52,415 bases of DNA from Funneliformis mosseae (Eukaryota; Glomeromycota; Glomeromycetes; Glomerales; Glomeraceae), in assembly GCA_910592005.1 (NCBI GenBank), contig CAJVPP010000075.1, forward strand, positions 1 through 52,415. Reading direction: 5' to 3'. Numbering within the stretch: position 1 is the first letter of the stretch; the number at the start of each line of letters is the position of its first letter. The notes under the pieces were generated by a model. That model saw only the letters and a list, made by a program, of their open reading frames with translations, did not search any database and was not told the origin of the DNA. Below are positions 33,928 to 46,674 of this stretch, in pieces. The translations under genes and the position numbers were made by a program.

Positions 33928-33981
33928 TTTCGTGACGTTTTGAATAAAAAAAGAAAAAAACTCTGAAAATTTAAAAAGAAA

Positions 33982-35328
33982 ATGGCTTCGTTCGTTAAAA
34001 GTTCACGTCTTGAAAATGCTTTGGCAAATGTTATTCAGTATAGAATACGTATGTTTGCCGGTATTAAACAAAACGCAAAAATGGTAAATAATTTACATTC
34101 AATATTAAGATAAAAGACGCGCTCGTTAAGTTTTATGTTACTAATGAAAGTATCGTCTCATTATAGACGCAGCATAATATTATCATGAAATCCCTTATAA
34201 GTCAACGTCTTTATTCCACCAACTTGTCTCCTCAAGGGCCTGCTGATAAGCCGTCTTTGGGGGGTGAACGTGAAAGCGCGTCATACTTAACAAAGTCTAA
34301 AAACGATGGCTCTTCTTCATTCTTAACAAAATCTAAAAACAATGACACTTCAACCTTTGCACCTACGCCTGTGTTTGGTTCTACTAATTTATTGGATAGT
34401 CAAACAGAACAAACAACAAGCAAGGTTGTGTGTGATAATAATTTTGAACAGGACTGGTCAAAGTCATTTTTTGGTTTATCCACCAAAGCTTTTCCAAAGG
34501 AAACCGCTGATATTCTATTGGCTCCAATCGAAGTAGATGATGTTGAGTGCAAGCCTGGTAAATCAAATCATTTATTTCGATAATTTATTGACTGGTACGA
34601 CGTCTTTGACCTTGATCTTAACTTTATTGGGTTTATTGGTGTAATAGATGGAATGCTTTATCTGCCCGAAATTAAGTATCGTCGCATATTGAATAAAGCA
34701 TTCGGACCTGGAGGTAAAATCTTGTTGATTTATTAAAAATATGTTATCAGAATTTATACTAAATTTTCGTTTCTTATATAGGCTGGGGATTGGCTCCTCG
34801 TGGGGATCATTCTGTTAGTCCAAAGACGATTTCACGTGAATTTGCACTTATTTGCCACGGACGGTATGTCGTGTAATACTTTTCACTAAATTGATTTATC
34901 TATTTTAATGTTTATTAAAGTGTAATATATGTATATATTTCAGGCTTGTATCGGTTGCTCGTGGTGAACAAGAATATTTTGATCCTTCCGGATTAGCCAC
35001 TGCTGCGGAAGGAACAAAAAGTAACGCTCTAATGAGATGCTGTAAAGATTTAGGAATCGCGTCTGAACTTTGGTAAAGATTTCATTTAAATCGCTTGTTT
35101 TTTTTTTTTTTTTTTTTTTTTTTTTAGCGAATTTAATTTGATTTAATTGCAACATTAACAAAATAACCTTTTTATCTTAGGGATCCTACTTTCATTCGTG
35201 ATTTTAAAAAAAAATATTGTGAGGAATTTTTCTGTGAACATGTTAATAGCAAAAAGAAGAGAAAGATTTGGGTAAAGAAGGGTAGTGATGTCGAATATCC
35301 TTATGTAAGATCATCGGGTGGATATTGA
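33982..35328 (+). CDS. MGM101: Mitochondrial genome maintenance protein MGM101
   Basis: Six exons (33982-34083, 34167-34557, 34648-34713, 34782-34863, 34944-35072, 35181-35328) join in frame to 305 residues. The conserved core is unmistakable: [80 protein letters not shown] and [12 protein letters not shown]. Mgm101 is a Rad52-like single-strand annealing protein of the mitochondrial nucleoid, needed for mtDNA repair and retention. Residues about 35-140 are a poorly conserved Ser/Thr/Lys-rich linker (a KSKN motif occurs twice). Two starts are possible: ATG 33982, used here because exon 1 splices in frame, or ATG 34185, which opens a classical presequence ([13 protein letters not shown]). Intron 5 contains 28 consecutive T. 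IDH2 follows on the same strand. Confidence 0.95.
35099..35125. repeat. Poly-T tract in MGM101 intron 5
   Basis: About 28 uninterrupted T shortly after the 5' splice site. Confidence 0.8.
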
Positions 35329-35698
35329 AACATGTGTTATGGTCTAATTCGAAGATGATGACTTTTTTTCTATTGAACTTTACCGGTACTTAATCATGAA
35401 GGGTGACTTCATTTAATCAATTAATTTTTTTTTTCTCCCTGATGTTGTCTATCATATCTCTTTGCTAAGATCTTATCTTTTGGTTATTCAAGCTAAATCA
35501 GTAAAATCATTACATATTTGTAACTCAAAAAAATATTAAATTTTTATGTAACCATTTTATTTTATGTTCAAAAATATAAACTTAAAGATCGCCGCATTTT
35601 CTGATAGTGCTTTTACATGGTAACACAGATAGATATCTAATCATTTTTATCATTTCAATTTATATCCGAGATCTGCTTTTTTTTGAAAATCTCAAATT
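35329..35698. promoter_or_regulatory. MGM101-IDH2 intergenic region
   Basis: 370 bases holding the MGM101 3' end and the IDH2 promoter. It is T-rich near 35420-35440 and contains AATAAA-like words. No specific factor site is identified. Confidence 0.35.
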
Positions 35699-37638
<1,940 letters not shown>

Positions 37639-38038
37639 ACAAATGATGGTTCAAAATTTATTTATGCTTATTTAATATTAAAGTAGCATTTTATAGCATG
37701 GAACGTTTCAAGGTAAAATAAAAAAATACAAGAAAAAAATAAAATAAAAAAAAAAACCCAATAAAATAAAATAAAATAAAATTAAAGTTTCTCTTTTAAT
37801 TACAAACTCGGTTGATCGTCATGCGTGCTACTAAAAAATTTAAAACATGTTAGATCAATGTTTGTATTTAGCATAATAGTCCGAAACGTCCTATTTTTCA
37901 TATTTCGGACCTTTGCTTTAATGAACCGCATTGTGTTTGAAAGTCAAAAACCAAATATAAATTTATCGAAAAAAATCAATAAATTACCGGTTTTTCCGCT
38001 CATCATTTTTTGAAAAAATTAAATTAAGTAGTAAGTAG
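37639..38038. other. IDH2-CAPZB intergenic region
   Basis: The IDH2 3' end (A-rich at 37720-37790), then a short mixed patch with an imperfect inverted pair GTCCGAAACG / TTTCGGAC near 37878-37910. A 62-codon open stretch here has no family features. Confidence 0.4.
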
Positions 38039-38206
38039 ATGGCACAATCTTTCGTAAGAAATCAGCGATCATATGAAATTACACCAACAGCCAATACAAT
38101 TTTTCCCTATCAAAGTAGCCATACCCAAACTTACAAAATTTTAACAAAAACGGGCCCTTCAAATCCTTTCGCATCTTATTTTCGCAAACTCTTAACAGAA
38201 CTCAAA
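38039..38206 (+). other. In-frame open leader of the capping-protein gene
   Basis: From ATG 38039 the frame runs 56 codons without a stop into the conventional start ATG at 38207. If translation began here the protein would gain an N-terminal extension (MAQSFVRNQRSYEITPTANT..). The segment lacks similarity to capping protein and looks like a C/T-rich leader, so it is treated as a 5' UTR with possible alternative initiation. Confidence 0.4.
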
Positions 38207-39556
38207 ATGGTAAAAACTTCTTTTAAATTCCTTGAATATTTTTTTTTTTTTTTTTTTCCCTCAATTTTATGATTTCGATAGGGAGATCAAATTGAATGTG
38301 CCTTGGACCTTATGAGACGTCTCCCTCCACAAAATACGGAGGAAAACCTTTCAAACCTTATAACTCTTATACCAGATCATCATGAAGACTTGTTAAACAA
38401 TGTTGACCAGCCACTCAAGGTCGCAAAATGTAAAACGAAAAATCGAGATTACTTACTGTCTCCTTTCAATAGGGATGGCGATTCTTATCGGTAAACTTGG
38501 TTTCTCTTCTAATATATTTACGTTTTTTAATTTTAGGCTTGAAATTTATGTGAATTACAAAAATTACAAAATTCTCTCTTACTGCGGTTTATTAACGCGC
38601 TTCTCATTGACATAGGATCATTTCTTTTTTTTCAGATCATTAACAACTATATCTTCTTGTTTGATAATGATCATCTTTTATTAGTTCTCCTTGGTCAAAC
38701 GAGTATGATCCTCCCATATCTGACGGGATATTACCTTCACCCAAAACACGAAAGTTGGAAGTATCCGCCAATGATGCTTTTGATACATATCGTGATATGT
38801 ATGTACTTAATCTCATTGAAAATCAATCGTATACATGTATACGTGAATATATATATTTTTCTTTACTAAATTTTTTATTGATATTCATCCTAAAAAAAAA
38901 AGGTATTATGAAGGGGGTATTTCTTCGGCGTATTTTTGGGATGAGTCGGATGGGTTTTCTGGTGCAGTTTTATTCAAGAAAGGTAAAGCTATATATATAT
39001 ATATATATATATCAATGTATTCTTTGATCATTAACTTTTCAGTACTAACTGATCTTTTTTTTTTTTGTTTTTAGTTGGTGATGGTGTCCGTAAGATGAAA
39101 GGAGCATGGGATTCAATCCATGTATTCAAAGCAAATGAACGTGGTCGCAGTGCACATTATAAATTAACTTCTACCGTTATGTTGTACACCATTACAAGCA
39201 AACCCGAACTTGGTCATATGAATCTTTCTGGGAGTATGACGAGACAAGTAAGGAGTTATTATGATCTCTTTTTCTTTTATTTAAATGGCAATTATTGATT
39301 ATTATTTTTTTAAATTCTCTATGATTAGTTTGAAACCGATTATCCCTTTGATGAACCTTCTTCTCACATAGCAAACATTGGACGTATGGTTGAGGATATT
39401 GAACTCAAAATGCGTAACCTTCTTCAAGATGTTTATTTTGGCAAGACTAAAGATATTGTAAATGATTTGAGGTCGGTTAAATCGCTTGTCGAAACTCAAA
39501 GGCAAGCTGATATTCAAAAAGAATTACTAGGGAAGTTGATGGAACGAAAATCATAG
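38207..39556 (+). CDS. CAP2: F-actin-capping protein subunit beta
   Basis: Exon 1 contributes only the start Met (ATG 38207-38209, at the 5' splice site). The other exons are 38282-38490, 38685-38798, 38903-38982, 39075-39247 and 39329-39556, all in frame, 268 residues. Diagnostic segments are [117 protein letters not shown] and [16 protein letters not shown]. With an alpha subunit it caps barbed ends of actin filaments in cortical patches. The length matches the family. ATG 38207 was chosen because it gives [11 protein letters not shown], the usual N-terminus, and because a Met-only first exon is common in this family. An in-frame upstream ATG at 38039 exists. Confidence 0.95.
38989..39011. 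repeat. (TA)n microsatellite in capping-protein intron 4
   Basis: About 11 TA dinucleotides immediately after the 5' splice site region. Confidence 0.8.
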
Positions 39557-40457
39557 AGGAAAATTAAAATATTGCGTTTGAACTTTTACAACGAAAAATT
39601 GTTAAGCAAAATACCCATTTTTTTTGTATCGAAAATATTTATACGTGTAAATTCAATTATTTAATAAAATATTAATTTAAGGAACTCATGATAAAAGCGC
39701 ATCTTTTTTTTTTTTTTTTATTTAATTCATTTATGAGAATGCAATTGTTCTCTAAAATTGGAAATTGATTTTGTTGTGGCTATGCTACTTTTATCTAGAT
39801 TTTGCTAAAGCAATGAATCAATGATTGATTTGGATTTGGTTTTCAATACAAAAAGCCCAAAAAGATCTATAATATTAATTTGAAATACTTCAATGAATTT
39901 TCTCCTAATAGTCTAACTTTTTTTTTTAAAAAAAAAAAATTCCTCTTTCGTATAATGCCAAGGTAATGTGGCATTATGCTAGAATTTTCTATCATTTAAA
40001 CATTAAGGAAAAAAAAAAAAAAAAAAAAAACGAACTAAAACTTATATAACATGTCTTGAAACCTTTATTTGAATTAAGAAATACGGATGTCAACAAATTA
40101 ATCTACAAATATTTAACAATATTTTGACCAGAATTATATATAAATACTAATTGAGACATAAAAAAATTAACCTGCATTATAACGAGTTTAGTCAAGAAAT
40201 TAGAATAAAAAATTTTGACCAATCATAGATCACTAAACATTTTCATGCAAGTTAGCGCCACGCCCAATACTTTTAGCTAATCTCAGCTAAATTTCCTTTT
40301 CTCTTTTAACCCCATTTCACAAAAAGGCACCACAAAACGCATATAGACAATACAAACTACGAAAAAAGGCTACTGCTACCAAACTACCTGTCAATAACGA
40401 TAACCCAAATAAAAGAAAAGACTTTTTTACTTCCTCATTTGAAAACAAGCCACAGAA
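39557..40457. promoter_or_regulatory. Region upstream of the MADS-box gene
   Basis: The first half is the capping-protein 3' end, with A/T homopolymers (T run near 39,707; A runs near 39,940 and 40,010-40,030). The last 200 bases are richer in C/G, with a CCACGCCC box near 40,258-40,265, an AGCTAATCTCAGCTAA near-repeat at 40,275-40,291, and an A/C-rich leader before ATG 40458. This is probable promoter DNA; factors are unknown. Confidence 0.4.
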
Positions 40458-40707
40458 ATGAGCAATCTCAGTAACGTTCAACGAAAAATTAGTAGCGGCT
40501 CGGGAGAAACGTTACCTGAACAGATTTCACGAAGAGGAAGTAAGCGAGAACTTGAAGACGACCTAGACGATGATTCTGGTGACGACGAGAATAAGGCGGA
40601 GAAAAGAGCTGGACGTCGTAAGATAAAAATCGAATACATTGATGATAAAAGCAGGCGTCATATTACTTTTAGTAAACGAAAGGCTGGTATAATGAAAAAG
40701 GTAACCA

Positions 40708-40745
<38 letters not shown>

Positions 40746-41316
40746 CTTCCCTTGGAAAGGAATTGTATTATATTTTTTATTACTAGTAGTATTATTATTT
40801 TTTTATTATGATTATTATTTTCATTAATATGCGCAACTACGAAAAAGGGTTTCCGAAAAATTTTTTGTTTTTGTTATGTGGGGTATTTTACCCCCCTATT
40901 TTTTTTTTTTGTTTGTTACCACCTTTGGCGAAACTTGGCTAGACAAATATCGTAATAGGACATATGTACATCCTATTTTGTCTCGATGAATTTTTGTAAA
41001 CTTTGCCCAGTTTATCAATTCGTTCTCCCACGCCTAGTACCGATCTATCCTTGTTAACTGTTAAATACTTTCTTAATCAGGCGTATGAACTTAGTACCTT
41101 GACAGGCACGCAAGTTCTTCTTCTTGTCGTATCCGAAACTGGTCTCGTTTATACTTTTACGACCCCGAAACTTCAACCTCTTGTCACAAAACCCGAGGGT
41201 AAAAATTTAATCCAAGCTTGTCTGAACGCACCTGATGGACCGACAACTCAGGAAACAACCGCGGTAAATTTCAATGCTTAAAATTTCGAAACCTTTGGGC
41301 TTAGAATTTTTTTTTA

Positions 41317-41348
<32 letters not shown>

Positions 41349-41873
41349 GATCGTATCGATCATTTTTCTAGCAACCGCGTGCGCCTCAAAGTACCACAAG
41401 CTATGGGGGTGATAATACGGCTACGGACGGAAATAGCGATAACGTTTATGAATCCGATCGGAAGGTAAAATGATATTTTTCGTCGTCTCGTTATAATATC
41501 TAAAATATAAATAAATGGAATCTGATTAACATCATTATTCGAATCACAGCAGCATCAAGCTTCTAATAACGGACAAATACCACCCGCACAACCCTATGCT
41601 ATAGGATTAAATCCATATGCAAATCAATATGGTGGTATCCCAAGCAGTATGGCAATGGGTGCCGGGGGTCTCGCCGCTCAGTCTTACATGTCTCCAGCGG
41701 CTCAATATTCTCAATACAGTCAACAACAACAGCATTTGAACCAATATGCTGCCGCTCAAAATTCTCCTTATATGCAAAGTCCTAATGCAGGTTATTGGAA
41801 TCAGTCTAATACTGGAGGGAATGGGGCATCAAAAGTTCAACAATTTTCACCTCAATCTACCGAGAAGAAATGA
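40458..41873 (+). CDS. MCM1: MADS-box transcription factor, SRF/MCM1 type
   Basis: Four exons (40458-40700, 41081-41263, 41372-41464, 41550-41873) join in frame to 280 residues. Residues 1-50 are Ser/Arg-rich, then strongly acidic (ELEDDLDDDSGDDENK). The MADS domain (about 53-110) reads GRRKIKIEYIDDKSRRH, ITFSKRKAGIMKKAYELSTL, GTQVLLLVVSETGLVYTF. It is followed by the SRF-type extension (TPKLQPLVTKPEGKNLIQAC) that contacts partner factors. The Ile-Lys-Ile-Glu-Tyr-Ile and HITFSKRKAGI pattern places it with SRF/MCM1 (type I) rather than MEF2. The tail is Gln/Asn/Ala/Tyr-rich and probably activating. Fungal Mcm1 acts with cofactors on CArG-like boxes in mating, cell-cycle and metabolic genes. 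Introns 1 and 2 each hold very long T runs. The gene symbol is by orthology and inferred. Confidence 0.93.
40711..40745. repeat. Poly-T tract of about 35 bases in MADS-box intron 1
   Basis: An uninterrupted T run starting ten bases after the 5' splice site. Confidence 0.85.
41321..41348. repeat. Poly-T tract in MADS-box intron 2
   Basis: 28 T, about 22 bases before the 3' splice site; it may act as part of an extended polypyrimidine tract. Confidence 0.8.
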
Positions 41874-42180
41874 AGTTCAAAGTTGCGCGTGATCGATCCC
41901 GAATTTTCTATTTTTTCTTTATAATTTTTTCATGTAGAATTTTGATGACAATATGCTAACATTTAAAATATTTTTTTTGCTTTTTTGTCCTGCTTTAAAG
42001 AAAAAAAGCCCCATATCAATTTTTAAGTTGAAATTTATCCTATTTGACATGGGTTAAATTAATGTTGTAATCTCTCGATAAATTCAACTATTGATTTTTT
42101 TAATGAAAACAAAAAATCTGCATTTTTTAATTTGATATGGTTAATTCATTAACGAGCGGGAGCTTTTTTTCATTTCTTTT

Positions 42181-42217
<37 letters not shown>

Positions 42218-42884
42218 TATATCATTTCCCTTTCTTTCGAAGTTGAAGTCAATAACAATAACTTCGTCTGGTTGTTAATAAAATACTTTCTATCCTTTTT
42301 TTTTTAAAACCTTTGCTGGACATTCTTTTTTCAGTATACCCTCCCTCCCTTTTTTTTTTCATAAACACTTTGTAACCATTTTATTTCATTTATTATAATT
42401 ATTATTATTATTCCGATATCAGTAGTTATTTTCTTTCTTTCTCTGTTATAACGAAAAAATTTTTTTTCCGAGCTAACAAAATTATTGTTTAGTTGTATAG
42501 TCATGGAAAAAAAAAAAAAAAAAAAAATTTTGAACTTTTTAAACAAGCATTTTTTTTATTATTAGAAAAAAGCGAAAGATTGATATTTTTTTTTTTTTTT
42601 GACAAATAAAATATATATATAAATATCAATTAACTTAAAATGGAGAGATCTTTGTGTTGATCTGCTTCGCTTCATACATACAAATATATTTGAACCCCCA
42701 AAAAAAGAAAAAAAATTAAAGACAAGTATTGGAATCACGTTAATCGAAATCCTATATAAAACGAGTGTAATCTAGAATTTACCGTTACACGAGCAATGCC
42801 CAAGAGTTTGTTACATTACAGCGCTGAAAATGAAATTACTTCAACTTCATTCTTTCTACTATTCATAACTTGAATTATTTCAAA
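41874..42884. other. MADS-box 3' region and SERF promoter
   Basis: No gene. It includes a 34-base T run (about 42183-42216) and other T/A runs; a 71-codon minus-strand stretch (42331-42546) is an artefact of these. The last 120 bases before the SERF start are less A/T-rich and probably hold its promoter and leader. Confidence 0.5.
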
Positions 42885-43552
42885 ATGGCTCGTAAGTATC
42901 CGAAAATTCACTCTTTTCTTTGTTTTTTTTTTTTTTTTGTTGTTTCATACCGAATTTATACAATTTTTGACAGGTGGAAATCAAAGGGAAAAGGCTCGTG
43001 AAAAGAATTTGAAAAAACAGTCTAAACAGACCAAAAAAAAAGAAGATGGAACTGCTTTTAAAAAACGAGCCGAAAGGTACGTTGTAATTATTAGTCCTTC
43101 TTTCTCTTTACCTTTTTTTCTTTTACCATTAAATATTCGTAAAGGAAATTATGTATAAAACAGTACTATTTTCAAGTCTCGTTTTCTAAATCAAAAAAAA
43201 TTATTTTTGTATGTTTTAATTTGAAAGAAAATTTTGTTTTTGAGTTGATACTAAGTTTTGTTTTATTTTATTTTATTTTTTTCTTTATAATTATGTTTTT
43301 CTTGTTTTTATTGTTTAACTTGACCTTGAAATTAATTTTTGTGGATTTAAAAAATGTACATGCATACATTTTTTTCTATTCGAAATCGTATTATCATCAG
43401 TGATGCTGAAATTATGAGGCAAAAGCAACAAGTGAGTTGAAATCAGATGATTATTTTGTTCCTTTTATGAGGTTTATTGAAATTTTTTTTTTAATTTACA
43501 GAAAGCTTTGGAAAAAAAATCCACGGACACTGTTCAAGTTGATAACAAATGA
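42885..43552 (+). CDS. Small EDRK-rich factor (SERF / 4F5 family)
   Basis: Four small exons join in frame to 63 residues: 42885-42891 (seven bases, ATGGCTC), 42974-43076, 43401-43431 and 43502-43552. The N-terminus MARGNQREKAREKNLKKQSK matches the 4F5 signature (M-x-RGNQRExxRxKNxKK). The DAEIMRQKQQKALEKK segment is the second family hallmark. The protein is highly charged and expected to be disordered and helical. SERF proteins (MOAG-4 in worms) bind nucleic acid and promote amyloid formation of other proteins; the role in fungi is little known. Length is normal for the family (about 60). The first exon is too short to find without the protein family; donor CGTAAGT and acceptor GACAG flank intron 1. 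Confidence 0.9.
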
Positions 43553-45434
43553 TTCAAGAGGTAAACAAACAAATGTTGATTTTATTTTATTCATTAAATT
43601 TTGTTTTTATTTATTTATTTATCTTATTACAATCTTATTTCCTATAAAAAAAGGATTTCTTTTTTTTTCTCGTTTTTGTTAACGATGTTGAATATGAATT
43701 TTTTCTTTTGATAAATATTTATAACATCAGCATATCATAACATAAAAGAAAAAAAATATTCAACGAAAAAAAAAAAAAAATCAGATTTGTTGGTTTCGTG
43801 GTTAAATAAGGAGGCAAAGTATTTTTATTTTTATATATTTTTTTCGCTATGATTATTAAATTATCAATCAAATAAAATTTAAATTATAAAGAATAAATTT
43901 GTATCGTAATTTAATTTTATAACAAGGATATTAATCGAAATGTTAATTAATCTGTTTAATTGAATTAGTTCATGTAATTTTCAATCACGTAAGATTTATT
44001 TAACCTAAAAATTAAGTTTATTGAGTCATATGACTATATATCATATGACTTTCAAATTGCGCAGCAAATAAATTGACTTTTTTTATTAATGATCAAGTTT
44101 TAAAATTTTAATATAATGTGTGAACTAATAATACTTCGCGAAATTAACTGATATGTAACTATTCCTGATATTCATTTCCTTTATAATTTAGCCTGTTTTC
44201 TGAATATCATCAAATATTATGATCTTTTTCATCACATGTTTTTAATATCATTTTGATTTATCTTATATAATATGATTATTTTCTAATGCTGATTTATATC
44301 ACTTTGAAGTCTTTCTTATAGTTTGTAATTTTCAGGATTTGATACTTTAAGAAGATTAATTAAAGATTATTATGTATCTCATATAATTTTAAAAGAATTT
44401 TACAAATCATATAATATAGTATTTATAAATAAAACTGAATTCTTGCTTTTCTCATTACCTAACCTGCTTTGATAATATTCATAATAAATTAAGTTAAAAT
44501 TCTAATCAATAATATTTGTAATATTTTCCATTACAGCAATCTATTTTTTAATAAATGATATAAAATATATTGGTAGTACTTAGTTAGTGATATATATTAA
44601 TAGTATACTGGTATAATTTTTTTTTCTTTAACAATTATAACAAAACTTGTTATTTCAGATGAAATTAAATTAAATCAGCATATATAAATAAGTTATATAT
44701 AGTCAGACATCTATATAATCACACTTTATATTATTACACTTCTTTATAAGTATCTATTTTTATAAAATATATTTTTATTATTAAATTATTTTTATATTTA
44801 ATTATAATCATTATCACACAAAAATTTTTAATGTATAAATTACTTTATTAATAATTAGGCCTCAAGTAATTACATAATAATTTTTATTTTTATTTTAAAA
44901 GATAATCAACTTTTATTTAAAGTAAATATTTAAAACTTTTAATTATTAAATTTTATTTTATTAAAAATTAATAATTAGATCTATTGTAATATATTAAATA
45001 TAGTAGATTATCAATCATAATGTAACATAAAAAAAATTTCTTTCTTTACCAATGTCTTTTCTTAGAATTAAAATAACTAAACTAATTTAACTTTTAGTCA
45101 TAAATGATAAAATAAAACATCAAATATATGAATGATTTAAAGCAAATAAAAGCGGCAAAAGAAGAAAAAAGGATAATAATTATATAAAGTGATAGGTGTA
45201 AAAAATAAACTAGGCAACAGAAACTGTTATGAATCTGAAGTAAAATTAGCAAACTCCTTACTATTTGTTAAAGTTTATTAAATAAAAATTGTAATTTTTC
45301 TGATATGAACAAATTTAATAAATAGTTATACTAATTCTTATTTAAGTATTAATTTTTTTATAATTGTAATAAATATAAAAATTGTGACATTTAATAAAAT
45401 TGTAATAACTTTAATAAAAGTATAATATTAACTA
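43553..45434. other. A/T-rich region without genes
   Basis: Past the SERF 3' end the sequence becomes extremely A/T-rich with few CpG. No open frame, RNA gene or element end was recognised. It probably includes decayed sequence upstream of the helicase relic. Confidence 0.5.
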
Positions 45435-46674
45435 ATGGTTGTGCCAATAGGTGTTGCAGCCTTCAATATAAGTGGGATGATGATTCATTTGACACTTTCC
45501 ATCCCAATAATTAGCAATAGTAATTTTGACATAAAAGGAGAACAGCTGAAGTTGCTACAGAATAGATTGGAAAGTGTAAAATATATTATAATAGATGAGA
45601 AAAGTATGGTTGACCGCTGAATGCTTGGTCTTATTGATATGCAGCTTCAGCAAACTTTTCCTGAAAATAATAATGAATCCTTTGATAGGAGGTCAATTAT
45701 TATGTTTGGAGATTTCAGTCAGCTCCTGCCTATACTTGATCTCCCGATATACACAAAAGTTTTACCAGATCTACTTTCTAACAATAGTCTTACCACATAC
45801 ATCCTATTTAAAGAGGTGTATAAGCTTGATGTTATTCAACGCCAATTCAGAAATTCTCAAGAGCAACAGGACTTTAGATCTCTCCTCTTAAGATTATGTG
45901 ATAGAGAGTCTACTTTAGCTGACTGGAGAACTCTTACTACACGATTTGAAGGGAGATTAAATAAAACAGAATGTAGTAAATTTTCTGATGCCACGTTCAT
46001 CCTAACGAAATGAGTCAACGTTAATGCAATGAATATAGACTGATTCAGGTCTTTAAATGTTCTTATTGCCAGAATTCTTGCCATACACACAGGTGACAAC
46101 AAAGCTAAAAAAGCAGATTCTGAAGTTGTATATAGTCTTAAAGCACAATTGCTACTAGCAAGAGACGTACATATTATGTTAATATCAAATTTGTGAATAG
46201 AAGCTAGCTTGGTCAATGGTGCACTAGGAATCGTCTAGGATATTTTGTTCAGAGAGGATCAAGGATCACCTTTTCTTCCTATAGCAGTTTTTATTTCATT
46301 TGAAAATTATAAAAGCCTCACTATTGCTACCTTAGAAAGTATAAAAGTTATCCCAATTGCACTCATTTGACATACCTAGAAAGAGCAAATCTGGAACATT
46401 ATATTCATGCTTATAAATTTCTATTCGTCTTGCATGAACTATTACTATATATAAAAGCTAGGGACTTACACTACAAAAAACTGTAATAAATCTTGGTGAT
46501 AAGGAGTTTGCAGCTGGCCTTTCATTTGTAGCGATGTCTCGAGTCTGTACTATGAGAGATATTCTCTTTCAACCTTTCAATTTCGAAAGACTCTAATAAA
46601 TTAAAGACTATAGAAGGTTGCAAGAAAGGAAAATCGAAGAAGAATGACTAGTTTCAATGATACCTAGAAATTGA
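45435..46674 (+). pseudogene. Pif1-like DNA helicase remnant
   Basis: The relic starts inside the helicase with VPIGVAAFNISGMMIHLTLS (motif Ia region). It continues with the Walker B region IIIDEKSMV, motif III GDFSQLLPI, VIQRQFRNSQEQQDFRSLLL, DATFILTK and, near the end, LGDKEFAAGLSFVAMSRV-like codons and a LISMIPRN-like end. This is the order of Pif1/RRM3-type 5'-3' helicases, which in these fungi occur in many copies and are also the helicase half of Helitron transposons. The Walker A part is missing. The frame is broken by many stops, nearly all at codons where the family has Arg (CGA to TGA, position 45618), Trp or Gln. No Rep nuclease domain is visible, so a Helitron origin is unproven. 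Confidence 0.8.

Noticed and set aside
42331..42546. 71-codon minus-strand open frame
   Set aside because: Built from T/A homopolymers downstream of the MADS-box gene.
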